This document shows positions 52,601 through 63,679 of a DNA stretch of 64,000 nt, piece after piece. The notes under the pieces were generated by a model that was given only the letters and a program-made list of their open reading frames with translations, made no database searches and was not told the DNA's origin. The DNA is taken from the NCBI GenBank assembly GCA_002286855.1, contig NRSV01000030.1:186001-250000 (forward strand), given 5' to 3'. The position numbers were made by a program, and so were the translations under genes. How positions within the stretch are numbered: the first letter of the stretch is position 1; the number at the start of each line of letters is the position of its first letter. Source of the stretch: Bipolaris cookei. Lineage: Eukaryota; Ascomycota; Dothideomycetes; Pleosporales; Pleosporaceae.

Positions 52601-53690
52601 CCAAAGCATTGTCCAATGGATGGTGCAGCAAGGCGCTCGGTACCTGATATTACCATCACGCTGTCCAGTTGAGGGAACTAGATCTGATCGCGAGCATTTC
52701 ATACAAGAGCTCCAGGAACAAGGCGCCATCGTCGAAGCACCAGTATGTGATATCGCCGACAAACACCAACTGCAGAACATGCTGGACTCCGTTCGCAATT
52801 TCCCAGACATCAGAGGCTGCATCCAAGCAGCGATGGTGATGCGCGATTCATCGTTTGCAAATATGTCAGTTGAAAAGTGGCATCAGTCGCTTGCTCCCAA
52901 GGTAGACGGCTCCTGGAACCTACACCAACTTCTACCACGTAACCTCGACTTTTTCGTCATGCTTTCCTCGTCAACAGGCATCATGGGATCTTTCGGTCAA
53001 TCAAACTACACGGTCGGAAATACATACCAAGACGCCTTAGCCACCCACCGAATGCGCCACGGGCAGCGCGCACATACTCTAGCCCTCAGCATGGTAACAG
53101 GCGTAGGCTACGTCGCGCAAAACGAGCAAGTCCAGACTCTCCTCCGTGTACGCGGCATGCTGGAAGAAGTATCCACGCAAGATATTTTCAACCTCCTCCA
53201 TTTCTGCTGCGATCCCAGCCGCGTAGACAATAGTAGTATTGGTTCACAAATCATAACACCACTGACCCTCCCTGCTGATCTGCGTGCCATGGGTATTGTA
53301 GCACCCCTTGGCAGCACACGCCCCATCTACCACTACCTTGACACGCTACCTGCGCGCATCTCCAGCACCACTGAGACAGATAAGTCACGTCCATCGCACT
53401 TGTTGGCTGAAGCAAAGTCTCTTGCGCAAGCTACAGATATCATCGTCGGAGCAATTCAAGTCCAGCTGTCTAACCTACTCGTTGTTAGCAAAGACGATAT
53501 CGACCCGCAAAAAGCGATATATCGGTATGGTGTCGATTCGTTGGTGGCAGTCGAGATGCGGAATTGGTTTTCAAAAGCTGTGGGCGCGGATGTGGCGACG
53601 GCGGATATCATGAGTGATGTTAGTATTTGGTTGTTGGCGGTGAAGGTTGCGGGGACGAGTCGGTTTGTGAGAGATGAGGTGAAGGAGTAG
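46621..53690 (+). CDS. Highly reducing type I polyketide synthase (KS-AT-DH-ER-KR-ACP)
   Basis: Four exons (46621..46993, 47049..47320, 47477..48791 and 48844..53690) encode 2268 aa. KS (~20-445): DTACSGGLVALH (C194), EAHGTGT (H329), KSNMGHPEG (H368). AT: FTGQGAQWHGMG and VGHSSGE (S701). DH: HIINGLCLMPAAG (H1028) and HPAALDT (D1222). ER (~1540-1875): VGLNNRDVQVAMG and LIHDATSALGHAA, a departure from the usual HAAAGGVGQAA. KR (~1888-2076): LVAGAFGGIG and Y2042 in SNYTVGN. ACP: GVDSLVAVE (S2219). Between DH and ER there are only ~230 residues and no S-adenosylmethionine motif, so there is no C-methyltransferase. No releasing domain is present, as is usual for HR-PKSs. It should build a reduced, unmethylated chain; the product cannot be predicted. 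Confidence 0.95.
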
Positions 53691-54090
53691 AGGGGTTTGT
53701 AAATACAAAGGATAAAATCAAGTTTGGGTTTCTGTTGCTTAATGTGGTGATTATAGCATAGCTGTTGTTGCCTGAATCGCTGATGAAATGAACTTAATGT
53801 CCGTTTTAGAATATTACTGGGTGGACCCATCGCCTGCAATCAATGTCAGAGACTTTCCGAATGTAGTCTTTCCATAATCACAGATCTGAATCGCATACCA
53901 TGGCAAGTATATAGGTTCTTGTAGACTGTAAAATAGACTGTCATGTACAGAATGAGCATGAAGGTCATGAATTCATATCTTTTACTTGTAAAAAACAACT
54001 AAGTACATTATACTAAGCGCAGCTTAATGATAGAGGACTGACGTGAACTAATCGTTAATTCGTTGCAAGGAACGTTGCTCATCAAACACG
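53691..54090. other. Spacer between convergent PKS and MFS genes
   Basis: 400 bases of AT-rich DNA separate the two stop codons. It must contain both polyadenylation regions. No other feature was recognised. Confidence 0.5.
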
Positions 54091-55775
54091 TTAATACACA
54101 TATCTCCATCCGCGTTCTACACCTGTGTGCTCGGACCAGCCTTCAGCTTCATCGAGCTTCTTGTTGAGTTGCTTCGCACGCCACTTGACTAAGCTAGCTG
54201 AGATGCAGCAAATGAGACATCCAACCAAGATCAAACCACCACCCAGCCTGTAGAAAGGTTCTTGGGACCTTGGGAAAAAGTATGGGCTGAACCAGTGACT
54301 AACTTGACTGATGCAGTTGGCAATAGCAATAAGAGCAGCCTTCTTACTACGTGGGGCGGGTACGAGAGTAGTTTCCCAACTGAGCTGAAGATTGAGACCT
54401 GAGTACGTGCCGCTGATGAGGAGGATAAGACCAAAGTAGCGGGCACCAATGTTGAGGGTTCCAATGAGCATGCCGCAGCCTGCTCCGCTGAAGATGATGG
54501 GAATCACAATGTGGTAGTAGGATTCTTGGAAGCGACCGGAAGTGTAGGCGAGAGCGCAGGCAACTCCGTATGCGATGGCGTAGGGTGGGGCTTGGACGAG
54601 GTAGGTGGTAAGGGTGTCGAATTTGAAGGTTTTCATAATCTATCAGCCGGCATTGGTTAGTCGAGAGATATTTCAAAAGCTTAGTAGAGATGTAGAACTT
54701 ACCGAGGGCAGGAAGTCCTTGAAACTCTGAGCGGTGACAAGGGCAAAATGCATCATGCAGAAGAACCAGGTAAAGGGATCTTTGGCAGCTTCCTTGAGCC
54801 CGTCCCATGTTCCACCCAACTCCTCTTCATGACCACCGTTGGATACCTGGACACGGTATTGTGCCATTTCTGACTCCTCCTTTGATAGCCAACGTGTATT
54901 GTGTGGCCATGACGGGAGCGCCCAGTAAGCAATGGCTGCTACGAGAATGGAGACGGCGCCCTCGATGATGAAGAACCATTGCCACGCATGTAGTTTGAGG
55001 AGATTATCCATGTTCTCTAGGATAGCTGCAGCCAAGAATCCGGACAAGATATTGGACATGGTGTTTCCTGCGTGCCAGATAGCCATGCGCATTGGGTTCT
55101 CTTCTTTGGTGTACCATGAAGAAGTCACTGGTCTCCGTCAGTTTCAAATCTTCTCAACCCGTGTCTGGTGTACAAGCTGGAACTTACTCAGTGTAATGCC
55201 TGGGAAAAATGGTGCCTCGGATAGACCAATAAAGAAGCGGCAGACTGCGAATCCAGCGCCGTTTGTCATGGCCGGCATACAGATCGTTCCAATACTCCAA
55301 GCCATCATCATGGATGGCAAAAGCCATCTGGGATCCGCCTTGGCAAGCCAAAGGTTACCAGGAAGCTGGCCGACAAGATAACCCACATAGAAAGTCGAGA
55401 TACCAGTGTTCCACTGTGTATCTGACATGTGTAAATCTTCTTGAAGTCCAGCGAGGCGGGCGTTTGAAACATTGATACGGTCGAGATAACTAGGCGCACT
55501 GTTAACTTTGCTCATGGGCAGGCCAAGTTTCCGCGACCAGGGTCTTACTTCATCAAGAACATGAGAGTGATGCAAGGCATTAGTCTCCAATCGAGCTTCT
55601 TGACAAGCTGCTTGTTCAATGCAGTCATCTGCTCCTCACTCAAGTCGCGGAGCGATTCAAAGCGGGCTTGAATCTGCTGAGGTGTAATTTGGGCATGGCG
55701 CTCAGGTACGATTTCCTTGAGTTCGGCATCGGCCATCTTCTCATCGATGAGATCGACGGATCGTTTTTCCGCCAT
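54091..55775 (-). CDS. MFS transporter of the anion:cation symporter (allantoate permease-like) family
   Basis: Four exons (55775..55549, 55489..55188, 55127..54703 and 54639..54091) encode 500 aa. All three introns (59, 60 and 63 nt) have good consensus. A cytosolic N-terminus (KLDWRLMPCITLMFLMNYLD) leads into the signature YLDRINVSNARLAGLQEDL. GYLVGQLPGNLWLAKADPRW follows in TM2-3. RFFIGLSEAPFFPGITL in TM4 and TSSWYTKEENPMRMAIWHAG are typical of ACS-family vitamin and organic-anion permeases. About 12 membrane spans are visible. It converges on the PKS gene with 400 bases between, so it may export or import a compound linked to that pathway, though this family more often imports nutrients. 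Confidence 0.9.
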
Positions 55776-57011
55776 GTTGCTTGACCGAACTGTCTATATA
55801 GCACAGGAATTGTTGTTGAAGGAGGAACTAGGAAGCAAGATTGAAACCCGTGCTGGTCTGTAGTGATGCGATCCATAGTGTTATATATATTGAATGCCTA
55901 GATTGAATGCCCAGAAAAGAGGCGTGATCATGGTGTATGCAGCCATTTGGGTAGACCTTCCTCGTGCGATAGTTACTAGTGAATCCCCCAGATACACCAC
56001 AGGTGCGGGGCCCCGCAAACAACGAACGATTGGGATGGGCTGAGGCTGGGCTGAGGCTGGGCTGAACAGGAAAAACGTTAGTCGTTGGGAAAATCTAATC
56101 GTTCAGCCAGACTAGCTGGGATGAAGGCTTCGGCGCCGCCCTCGAGACGAGGCCAAGACCGGTCTTTTTCCCCGGGAAGCCACCACACGGCCGTCCCGCG
56201 GGTAATGAAGAGCAGTCTCATCTTCCCGGCACGGGATCATGTTGCCGCGGGAACATATCTCTATGACGGCAGTGTATGTAGATGGAACACCAAGCATCCT
56301 TCTATCACAAGGAAATGGACAAATGCAGCTCGTGCAAGAAAACTATCATGGCATACTGATGACAAAATGAAAGCAAAGGGCATCACCCACGGCTGGAGTC
56401 ATTTGACTCAGTGGTCTTGTCTAGCGCTCATACTATGGGTGTAAAATGCACTTAGCACTATATTTATTCTTCTTTTAGCTATTTTAGCTCTTTCTTCTTA
56501 AAGGAGTGATAATCACCGAATTTTCGTAGCTTTATATCGTAACAAGTACTTTAAAAAGTCTCTTAAAAAGAAGATGTATTGGAAAAGAAGATGTAGATAT
56601 TAATACAAGAGATTTTAGAGAGTGGATCTCCATAGATGGCGCTACTGTAAAGCTACAAAAAGAGTAAAAGATTATGGTGTTCTACGAGATAGACAGCAAT
56701 ATCTTGACTATACCTTTTTTGGGAAACTACTGGGTCAGATCTAGGCTATGAGCCTCACCGTGATTCAGCCCCCTCGACTCGATCTACACCAATTCGAATG
56801 TAACTACGTAGATACTTGTGAGCCTCACCAGCTTGCACGTCTAATATAACCATAGGGCTGAGAAAGGACGTTAAACCAAAATAATAATAATAATAATACT
56901 GTGTCAAATGACGCTTTCTACAGGGGTTTTGAACTCCGGCCTTCACCTACACTTGATACCTTAACCAGACAAGAGATATATCAACGAAACTACAAAAAGT
57001 GTTGATCGAGC
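55776..57011. other. Intergenic region upstream of the MFS gene
   Basis: No gene is supported. It contains a 12-bp tandem repeat (gaggctgggctg, ~2.5 copies at 56040-56066), AT-rich DNA at 56450-56740, an (AAT)n run at about 56877-56898, and a SINE-like segment described separately. Confidence 0.5.
56870..57000 (-). repeat. Candidate tRNA-derived SINE-like segment with (ATT)n tail
   Basis: On the - strand, tggttaaggta resembles a pol III A box and, 32 bases on, agttcaaaacc resembles a B box (10 of 11 consensus bases). The segment ends in an (ATT)n run. The A-to-B distance is too short for a functional tRNA, so this could be a decayed tRNA-derived element or chance. Confidence 0.3.
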
Positions 57012-57947
57012 TTATTGGTTCGAAGGCGTCAGCAGATATGCGACCTTCTCATAAACTGTGAAAACAATGCCACCACTCAAGACCAGCCTGCCTAACCGCA
57101 TCGTGCTACCACTCCAGAATCCTCGCACTCCTCCCTTCAACAAGACCGACCGGAAAGCATCCTTTGTGCTCGCTCCTCGCGCGCTTTGCGCTTGTGTTTT
57201 GATAGTGTCGAAAGGCTGTGTTGCGTAGACAGTAATGACACCGGCGACGGCACCCATGCCAAAAGTAAGTGCGCTGTTCTGTTGGAGGTTTTTCCGCCGT
57301 GCGAACTCTTTCAGGATATTGTACGATCCCATGCGAACTGCAGAAGTAGCTGACTGTTTCGCAGTCGTAGACACCAACCCTCGATATAGTCCAGCAATAC
57401 CGTCGGTTTGTAGAATGACTCTCGAAGCGTGGAAGCCTCCATGGTAGCGTTGCCCGCCGCTCTTTGCGTTGTCGATCAGAGCAGTCTTGATGCGCTCTGT
57501 CGGCGTTACTGCGACGACACTCTCAACGGCGCCTGCCAGCATGCCAGCCAGCATGCCTCGGGCTGGTGAGAGAACACCGCGTTCATCGGCAAGACGGTTG
57601 CGGATGGAGTCGAAGGAGAGGAAGCGAACGCCAGCTTTGAAAGCAGTGCCTACAATCAACGTAGAGCAGCCGGTATAGATGGCCCTTACTCCATCCGTCT
57701 TGGCGACTTGAGAAAGGACTGTAAAGGGATTTTTTGAGCCGCCAGCGCCCACTTGGAGCTGTGCGCGTGTTTTGGCGAATTCGAACGGATATGTTGCTGT
57801 GGCTTCAACACCTCCAGCGACAGCACCAGAGAATAATGACACGATGGCAGTGGGAGTTTTCTTGGGTGCTATCGCTTGAGATGAGGTGTTGAGACTTGTG
57901 GAGGTTTGTTTCCGGTCAACCGGATGGGAAGCAAGGGCTGCGCTCAT
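57012..57947 (-). CDS. ctp1: Mitochondrial tricarboxylate (citrate) carrier
   Basis: A single-exon 311-aa mitochondrial solute carrier. Three repeats each carry the carrier signature: PFEFAKTRAQLQ (~54), PTERIKTALID (~148) and PFDTIKTQAQS (~243). GAVAGGVEATATYPFEFAKT, VGTAFKAGVRFLSFD and the PTERIK variant are typical of the tricarboxylate transport protein of the inner membrane, which exchanges mitochondrial citrate for malate and so supplies cytosolic acetyl-CoA. Location ~1.2 kb beyond the MFS gene is suggestive, because acetyl-CoA feeds polyketide synthesis and some fungal clusters carry such a carrier. It may equally be the ordinary housekeeping copy. Confidence 0.9.
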   Translation of the reverse strand: MSAALASHPVDRKQTSTSLNTSSQAIAPKKTPTAIVSLFSGAVAGGVEATATYPFEFAKTRAQLQVGAGGSKNPFTVLSQVAKTDGVRAIYTGCSTLIVGTAFKAGVRFLSFDSIRNRLADERGVLSPARGMLAGMLAGAVESVVAVTPTERIKTALIDNAKSGGQRYHGGFHASRVILQTDGIAGLYRGLVSTTAKQSATSAVRMGSYNILKEFARRKNLQQNSALTFGMGAVAGVITVYATQPFDTIKTQAQSARGASTKDAFRSVLLKGGVRGFWSGSTMRLGRLVLSGGIVFTVYEKVAYLLTPSNQ

Positions 57948-59667
57948 GGTGGAAATCGTGCGGTAAGCGCAAACTGTGCAAGTTGTGTAAACCGTGTAAA
58001 CTTTTCCATATTTCTACTTAAGGCTATCAAGATGGTATATACTACGGTAGCTCGAACGCGTGTTGATCAATGTAGCACGAAGGTTTCAGTATGCATCCAT
58101 AGGTATGAAGCGGGTACGCATTGCCGGAGTCGCAAAGTCCTGTTCCCGCGGGATCGAGGACACAGGGTCTGTTGGGTGGGTTCAGCCCCGTTTTCCGTTT
58201 TCACATCGGAGCTGCAAGCGGCGCCGTGTTCGGTAAAACGGAGCTTTGTTCATGCATACTTACTTCCAAGAACTTGGTTTTGACACCCCAACGCCAATAT
58301 TCATTGCCCTTGCTTGGCGGTGCTTCGACCCATTTTTTCTCCTCTTTGAGCGAGCTAGAGCTCTAAATTTAAATAGTGCCCTCAGCTCTATTCTGGAGAA
58401 GCCGCTTAATCACTTGGCTACAGGAAATCTGCTTGTTTCCCGGAAATTTTCCACCCACGTGGTGAACATGTGACCATACAGCGGCGTTCCGACCGAACGG
58501 CCCCTCCGATTTCCGTCCCAATGTAGGTATACCTCCTGGTTTAGATCTAACCCAAAATGGCTTTGGCACGGGAACCTGAGAATAAGGAGCGAGTCCGTTC
58601 ACCAAGCCGTTATTTATCCGCGGGAAGTATTCTCTTCCCGTTCGCTACGCAAATCTTGGCAACAAATTGTCTCTATCAATTTTGACATCCGCTCACGGGT
58701 ATCAACAGTACACTAAGATTTCTTGGCTATCGTGATGGGCTTGGCATATTCCGACAACCAAGTGTCTAGGATGGGCCGTACATGCACAATATTGCCGAAG
58801 ATCCACACCTCATACGATTAAAAATAAGGCGGCCTCAAGTGCGTAGATAACAGAATAGGCAAACCGAGATCAAATCATTCGACAGAGAGGTACATGTAGA
58901 GTAAGCGACCAGCCGATGAGCAGCGTTCTGTATGTCAGCGTCAACAAGATGATGTGGGTTACTAGGAGAATACTCGTGGTGCCCAATCCATGATAGCCTA
59001 CTCTACCGATGAGCTGCCAAGTATTGTCAAGCAGAGGTTCAAGCTAATCGAAAACACCACCTTGACCACAATGGTGACTCTGCCATACTATTCTCTCATC
59101 ATGATTTTAGTGGATTTGCCACTGCAATTATGATCTACTTAGCTTTTCATTGGCTAAGGCAGCAACCTGTCCACTCAACTACGCTGAAATATACTTACCA
59201 ATGAGCTGCCGTTTTCAAGCAGGAATCTGAACTAATCAAAAGCGCCTTCTTGATCAGTGGCGAATCTACCGCAATGTCTTCCAATCACTGTTTTGGTATA
59301 TTCGCCATCACAATTACAACATAGTAGCTTTTGATCGGCTAAGACGTTGGCTTGTCCAATTGACTGCGCTACAGTAGAATCGACTCACCTTGAGCTCATT
59401 GGAAGGTGATGATGTATTCAGCACCACGAGTAGATGCCAGTTCTTGATTGTGCAGATTCTGCATAGATGTGCGATTGATCCCCCGGAATCTCCGCGGCCA
59501 ATTTGCGTACGTACACTGACTGCCCTAGCTAGCGCCGCGGGTTTCAAAATATTGCTTTGTGATTGTTCTACTATCATGAAACCTTGATTTCCTCTTTAAT
59601 ACAAGGCTGTTATTGGATCAATTCTAGAAGCATCCAGTTGCCTACAAAACAAAATAGTGACTTATGG
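57948..59667. other. Intergenic region upstream of the citrate carrier
   Basis: No gene is supported. The distal half contains a diverged tandem duplication (59012..59383) described separately. Confidence 0.5.
59012..59383. repeat. Diverged tandem duplication of a ~186-bp unit
   Basis: Unit 1 (about 59012-59196) and unit 2 (59197-59383) align along their whole length. Both start with an accNatgagctgcc box, have tcaagcag and ctaatc.aaa near base 30, a central catca..tt block, tagctttt.at.ggctaag, then tgtcca and act.cgct at the end. Identity is roughly 60-65% by eye. No open frame is maintained in either unit. Confidence 0.65.
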
Positions 59668-59669
59668 TA

Positions 59670-61330
59670 CGGAGGTGCCTTTCAAAAGTTCTGTCCGCCA
59701 AGAATAATTTACCCGAAGTACGGCCGCCTTAGCTGAGGCTTATCTCTCCCCTCTATATACTCATTGCCACCTTGTAGCTCAATTATCTTTTGAAAATGTA
59801 CAAGAATTCGCTCAATCCAGGCTTGGATCTTAAGTTGTGAGAGATCTCTCCAGCAGTTCTGCCAGATTCTGACTGCCTCAGCTCTTGACTGTGGAGCTCC
59901 TTTCTTCGTAGTCTCTCTTCATATAGAACCAGCATGGCTCAATACAGTTATAGTCTGGCGAGTTACCACACCAGAGTAGTCTCTCAACATCGTGCAGGCG
60001 ATAGATCACACTCTGATAGTGGTGGGCGTGGCTAGGTGCCTTATCCTCCATTACAACAGTCTGAGGTGTAACGGGCTGAGCCCTGAGTCACATGACTAGG
60101 CTGCTAGCCTAGTCGCGTCTCTGGCAAGGTAAGGGCCGTGCGCCAACCCAAGCAAAATAGGCTCCCCGCTCGCGTCTTACCTTCTTTCTTCATCTTGACT
60201 GTAAATAGCATCTGGACTAGGTAGCTGGAATACAGTTCCTACAGACCGTTCACATGAGGTCTATCTCGGAGGCATTCTTTGGCGAAAGGAATCAGCTTTG
60301 GGATTAGAACGCAGGTCTGATATCTCCACCAGTCTATGCCACCTCCAGACGTGCGCACCAGCTTGCCTGTCTTCTCTGTCCATCTCCATTGAGGCTTCCT
60401 GCCACGCTTGTTACGTAACCCTGTCCTCCTCATAGACTCTAACAGCTCCCATTCCTCTCTCTGTAGAGGCTCAAGCTCAGCGTTTAGCTGCTCAATCTGA
60501 CGAGCAGCATCCTCTCTCTCTACCTTCGTCTCTGGCTGGTAGATATGGCATGGGCCTTTCTTGTCGTACGAGAAGCAACCCCAGAACATGAACTCAGAGT
60601 ATCCCTTCCACCTCTCACGAATACAGCTCTTGACTACTCTCTCATCTGCCTTTCTCCAGATCCTATAGCCCCCACGTCGGTGGTTGATTACCACGGACGT
60701 CTCGTCTGTCCAGATAACATTCTTCCAGTCCTCTAACGTCCAGTCTTTATGATCAAGCGCCCACTTAAGACGAGCACTCCTCATCTCCTGTGTCAACCCA
60801 GGCTTCCTCGTTGGCTTGGTCTTCTTGTATCCCGCTTCTCTTAATACCCTCCAGACGGTAGAGGCAGAGATTTCGACTCCTTGGAGACTGAGTCCACCAG
60901 CAAGGTCAGCACAGGTCTTCTCTCGTCCATATCTATCGCGTCGTACTTGTTGAATATCTGCTCCTTTGCCTCGTCCGTCTGCTTTGAAGGTCGGCCAGAG
61001 CGAGGGGCATCTTGCACGTGCTCTGGAAGGATCTTAAGAGGGAGAACGTTTGGCTCGAAACCAGCCTCAATAGCTCTACTGTAGATACGATTAACCGTAC
61101 GAGGATGAACACCAGTGAGCTCAGAGATCTGTGATGTAGACTTGCCAACAGAAGGTGACTTCAACGCCACAATCAAGGTGCAGGTGTAAGTATCAGTATT
61201 AGGAGACATTGTAACGATAGATACAGACAAATCGTACAGCTACTCAGCTCAAAGGTGGGAGTTGCGCCAAGAAGAGTTGTGCCGAAGCGCCGAGATTAGC
61301 GCGGGACAGAACTTTTGAAAGGCACCTCCG
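59670..61330 (-). mobile_element. Tc1-type transposon with near-perfect TIRs, transposase broken
   Basis: The left end CGGAGGTGCCTTTCAAAAGT (continuing TCTGTCC) at 59670 is matched exactly in inverted orientation by the right end finishing at 61330. TA flanks both ends (59668-59669 and 61331-61332). Length is 1661 bp. The TIR is ~27 bp and essentially identical, in contrast to the damaged coding sequence. Confidence 0.92.
59740..61209 (-). pseudogene. Broken Tc1-type transposase
   Basis: From ATG 61209 (MSPNTDTYTCTLIVALKSPS) the frame shows an HTH (ISELTGVHPRTVNRIYSRA) and then shifts near 60841. It resumes with MTQEMRSARLKWALDHKDWT and carries the first catalytic Asp in NVIWTDETSVVI. A stop at 60239 is followed, in pieces, by the second Asp (VVMEDKAPSHAHHYQS) and the distal acidic residue (GNSPDYNCIEPCWFYMKRDY). 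The frame can be traced in fragments to about 59740. The order and spacing are those of the Tc1/DD34E-type transposases. It cannot be made intact. Confidence 0.85.
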
Positions 61331-61441
61331 TATTTAAGCCATATTATATGACCCACATCAACGTGGTTCACAAGCGAGTTGATCACCCAAGCGAACTGAT
61401 CACGCCCCACCAGCGTGACAGCGTCGACACTACAACGCGTT

Positions 61442-63593
61442 ATGTCTCAACAACACATCACTCAAACTTCCTATACTGAATCAGATCTTCAGTTTGCTCT
61501 TTTTGATATCCAATCGCAACGTGTTCGAAGTCAAAGACGTGCTGCGTCTATATATAACGTGCCTCAAAATATTTTATCTACCCGACGCGACTACGAAGCG
61601 AACTCAAAGCGTCTAAATAAGCTTGAAGAAGAGGCTATGGTTAAGCGTATTCTTGAGGAGTCTGCGCGAGGATTTACGCCTACGAAGGCTGAAGTTCGAG
61701 CAATGGCTGGTAAACTCCTACATGAGCGCGCCAGCAACCCTGTTGGCAAGAACTGAGTTGACAACTTGGTCAAGCGAACCCCTGAGCTCCGTACGCACCT
61801 GAGCCGTCTTTATGATCACCAGCGAGCTGCCTGCGAGGACCCAGCGACTATCCAGAGCTGGTTCGATCTAGTCGAGGCGACAAAGTGTAACGACACAGGC
61901 AAGACTACTCAGATCAGTATCGGCAGGTAGTGTCACTCGGAGGCATATGGGAGTGCGTAAGACAACAGAAGAGCTTTGATTTGAGCAGACACCTATAAGT
62001 CTGGTACGAAAGGATATCAAAAATCTATCGAGTACTAGCTACGGGGCGCCTAGTCCTTATGTCACGGTAACCACCGGGTTGCCATAACACCTGGATTCTG
62101 CTGCTGATTGGCTGAGTGCTACCGAGGTACTACACGTACGCTAGCCACCCATGATATATATTCTGTTGACGAATTTCTGTTCTGATTCCTTACGCAACGT
62201 CTTGAGTCTTCACAGATAGTGTACGTAGCAATTCACCAACGCTTCCCAAAGCTTTTGGATTCGTGCTCCTAGCATCTTGTGACACCTTACACCTGCCGGT
62301 GCTGGCATGTACAGCTAGGTGCATGGTTGGTTCAGTTTGACCTCGGTGTCCGATGAGGTTCGGGGCTCGGAATCCGACGGGTTCTTACCCTGTGCGTCGG
62401 TGTACAGAACTGTTACACAAAGCAGAAGTGGGGTATTGTGGACGATGATATCTACAACTTTGCTGAAATTGGCTTCATGATGGGCAAGATTTTATCACAG
62501 TTAGTTATCGCAGCCTCTGAGAGTTCTGGGAAAAGAAGCGGATACAGCCGGGTAAGCGTGAGTGGGTTACTGTGATCCAAGGCGTAGGCGCTTCGGGTCG
62601 CCGGCTACCACCCTTCATTATCTTTGCGGGCAAAGTGCTTATCGACGTCTGGTTTGAAGATCTACCTAGCGACTTGGTACTTCAAGTTATTCCCAATGGC
62701 TGGAAGAATGATCAGCTTGCTCTTGCGTGGTTAGAGCACTTTGATGCCCATACAAAGAGCCGCACTATGGGTGGGTATCGACTACTCATTATCGACGGCC
62801 ATGAGAGCCACTGCTTGGTCGATTTTCAAGATCCTTGCAGCGAGAAGAGTATTTTTTTCTCTGCATGCTTGCGTACTTATCTTACCTACTGCAGTCTATT
62901 GATGTTGGCTGCTTCGCGCCGTTAAAGCGCAAGTATGGCGACGCTGTTTCAAGCTTGGCACCCAACCGCACCCACTATATCAGCAAGGAGACCTTCCTGC
63001 CAGCCTTTAAGGCTGCTTTTGAGCATTCTATCACGAAGGATAATATCCAAGCTGGCTTCAGAGGCGCTGGTCTAGTCCCACATAACCCACAGGCTGCGCT
63101 ATCAAAGCTTGGTGTGGTGGTGCAGACACCAAGACAATCACCGCGACGGGTAGACGCCTGGGAGGCGCAAGTACCACGCAACGCCCACGAAGTCGAGGGT
63201 CAAAGTACTCTTATTCGAAATAGAGTAAGAAACTGTCGTGGGTCTTCTGTAAATTCGCTCGATGAGCAGGTTGCGCAGTTAGGTAAGGGGGCTCAGCAAA
63301 TGACACATGAGATGACGCTTATGATGGAGGAAACGGCTAAGCTTCGAGAGACTCTAGACGAAGTAAATAAGCGTAAAAGCCGCAAGCTGCGATACTTGTG
63401 GACAGAAGAAACTCTTACTATAGGTGAGGTACAAGAAATATTGGCTGAATAGGTGAGTAGCAGCCGTGATGATAGTGAGAGCGCATCGAAGTGGGAGAGG
63501 TGGTGCGGGCGTTGTAAGCAGACTGGACACAACGCTCGTACCTGCGCAGTTGGAATAGATAGTGCAAGTGATAGCGGCGATTCTGATAATTAA
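61442..63593 (+). pseudogene. Broken pogo/Fot1-type transposase with C-terminal zinc knuckle (element F)
   Basis: The frame starts at ATG 61442 (MSQQHITQTSYTESDLQFAL) with the HTH (RRAASIYNVPQNILSTRRDY). It meets a TGA at 61754 where related proteins have Trp and continues ELRTHLSRLYDHQRAACEDP. It is split by the LTR after VEATK and resumes in frame as WGIVDDDIYNFAEIGFMMGK. Frame changes near 62560 and 62850 separate LLIIDGHESHCLVDF from LQSIDVGCFAPLKRKYGD. A coiled tail (ETAKLRETLDEVNKRKSRK) and, past a stop at 63450, a CCHC knuckle CGRCKQTGHNARTC complete it. It is the same subfamily as element 1, strongly diverged. Confidence 0.87.
61886..62417. mobile_element. Solo LTR of an LTR retrotransposon, nested in element F
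   Basis: The 532-bp insertion begins TGTAAC and ends GTTACA, the standard TG..CA ends with short inverted repeats. It is flanked by the 5-bp target duplication CAAAG (61881-61885 and 62418-62422). Removing it together with one CAAAG rejoins the transposase frame exactly. No internal retrotransposon sequence is present, so it arose by recombination between two LTRs. Confidence 0.88.
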
Positions 63594-63679
63594 TTTGGTA
63601 TATCGCAATAGTTTATTGACTGTGATAAAAGTGCGGGATCAGTTCGCTTGGGTGATCAGCTCGCTTGTGAACAACGTTA

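Larger units (their letters stand above)
61361..63679 (+). mobile_element. pogo/Fot1-type transposon F, interrupted by a solo LTR
   Basis: The left end (61361..~61405) and right end (~63631..63679) are inverted copies: ttcacaagcgag, one mismatch, then tgatcacccaagcgaactga. A TA lies at the right border (63678-63679); the left border is less clear (tcaacgtgg). Without the 537 bases of the LTR and its target duplication the element is about 1.78 kb. It starts only 30 bases after the Tc1 element. Confidence 0.88.
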
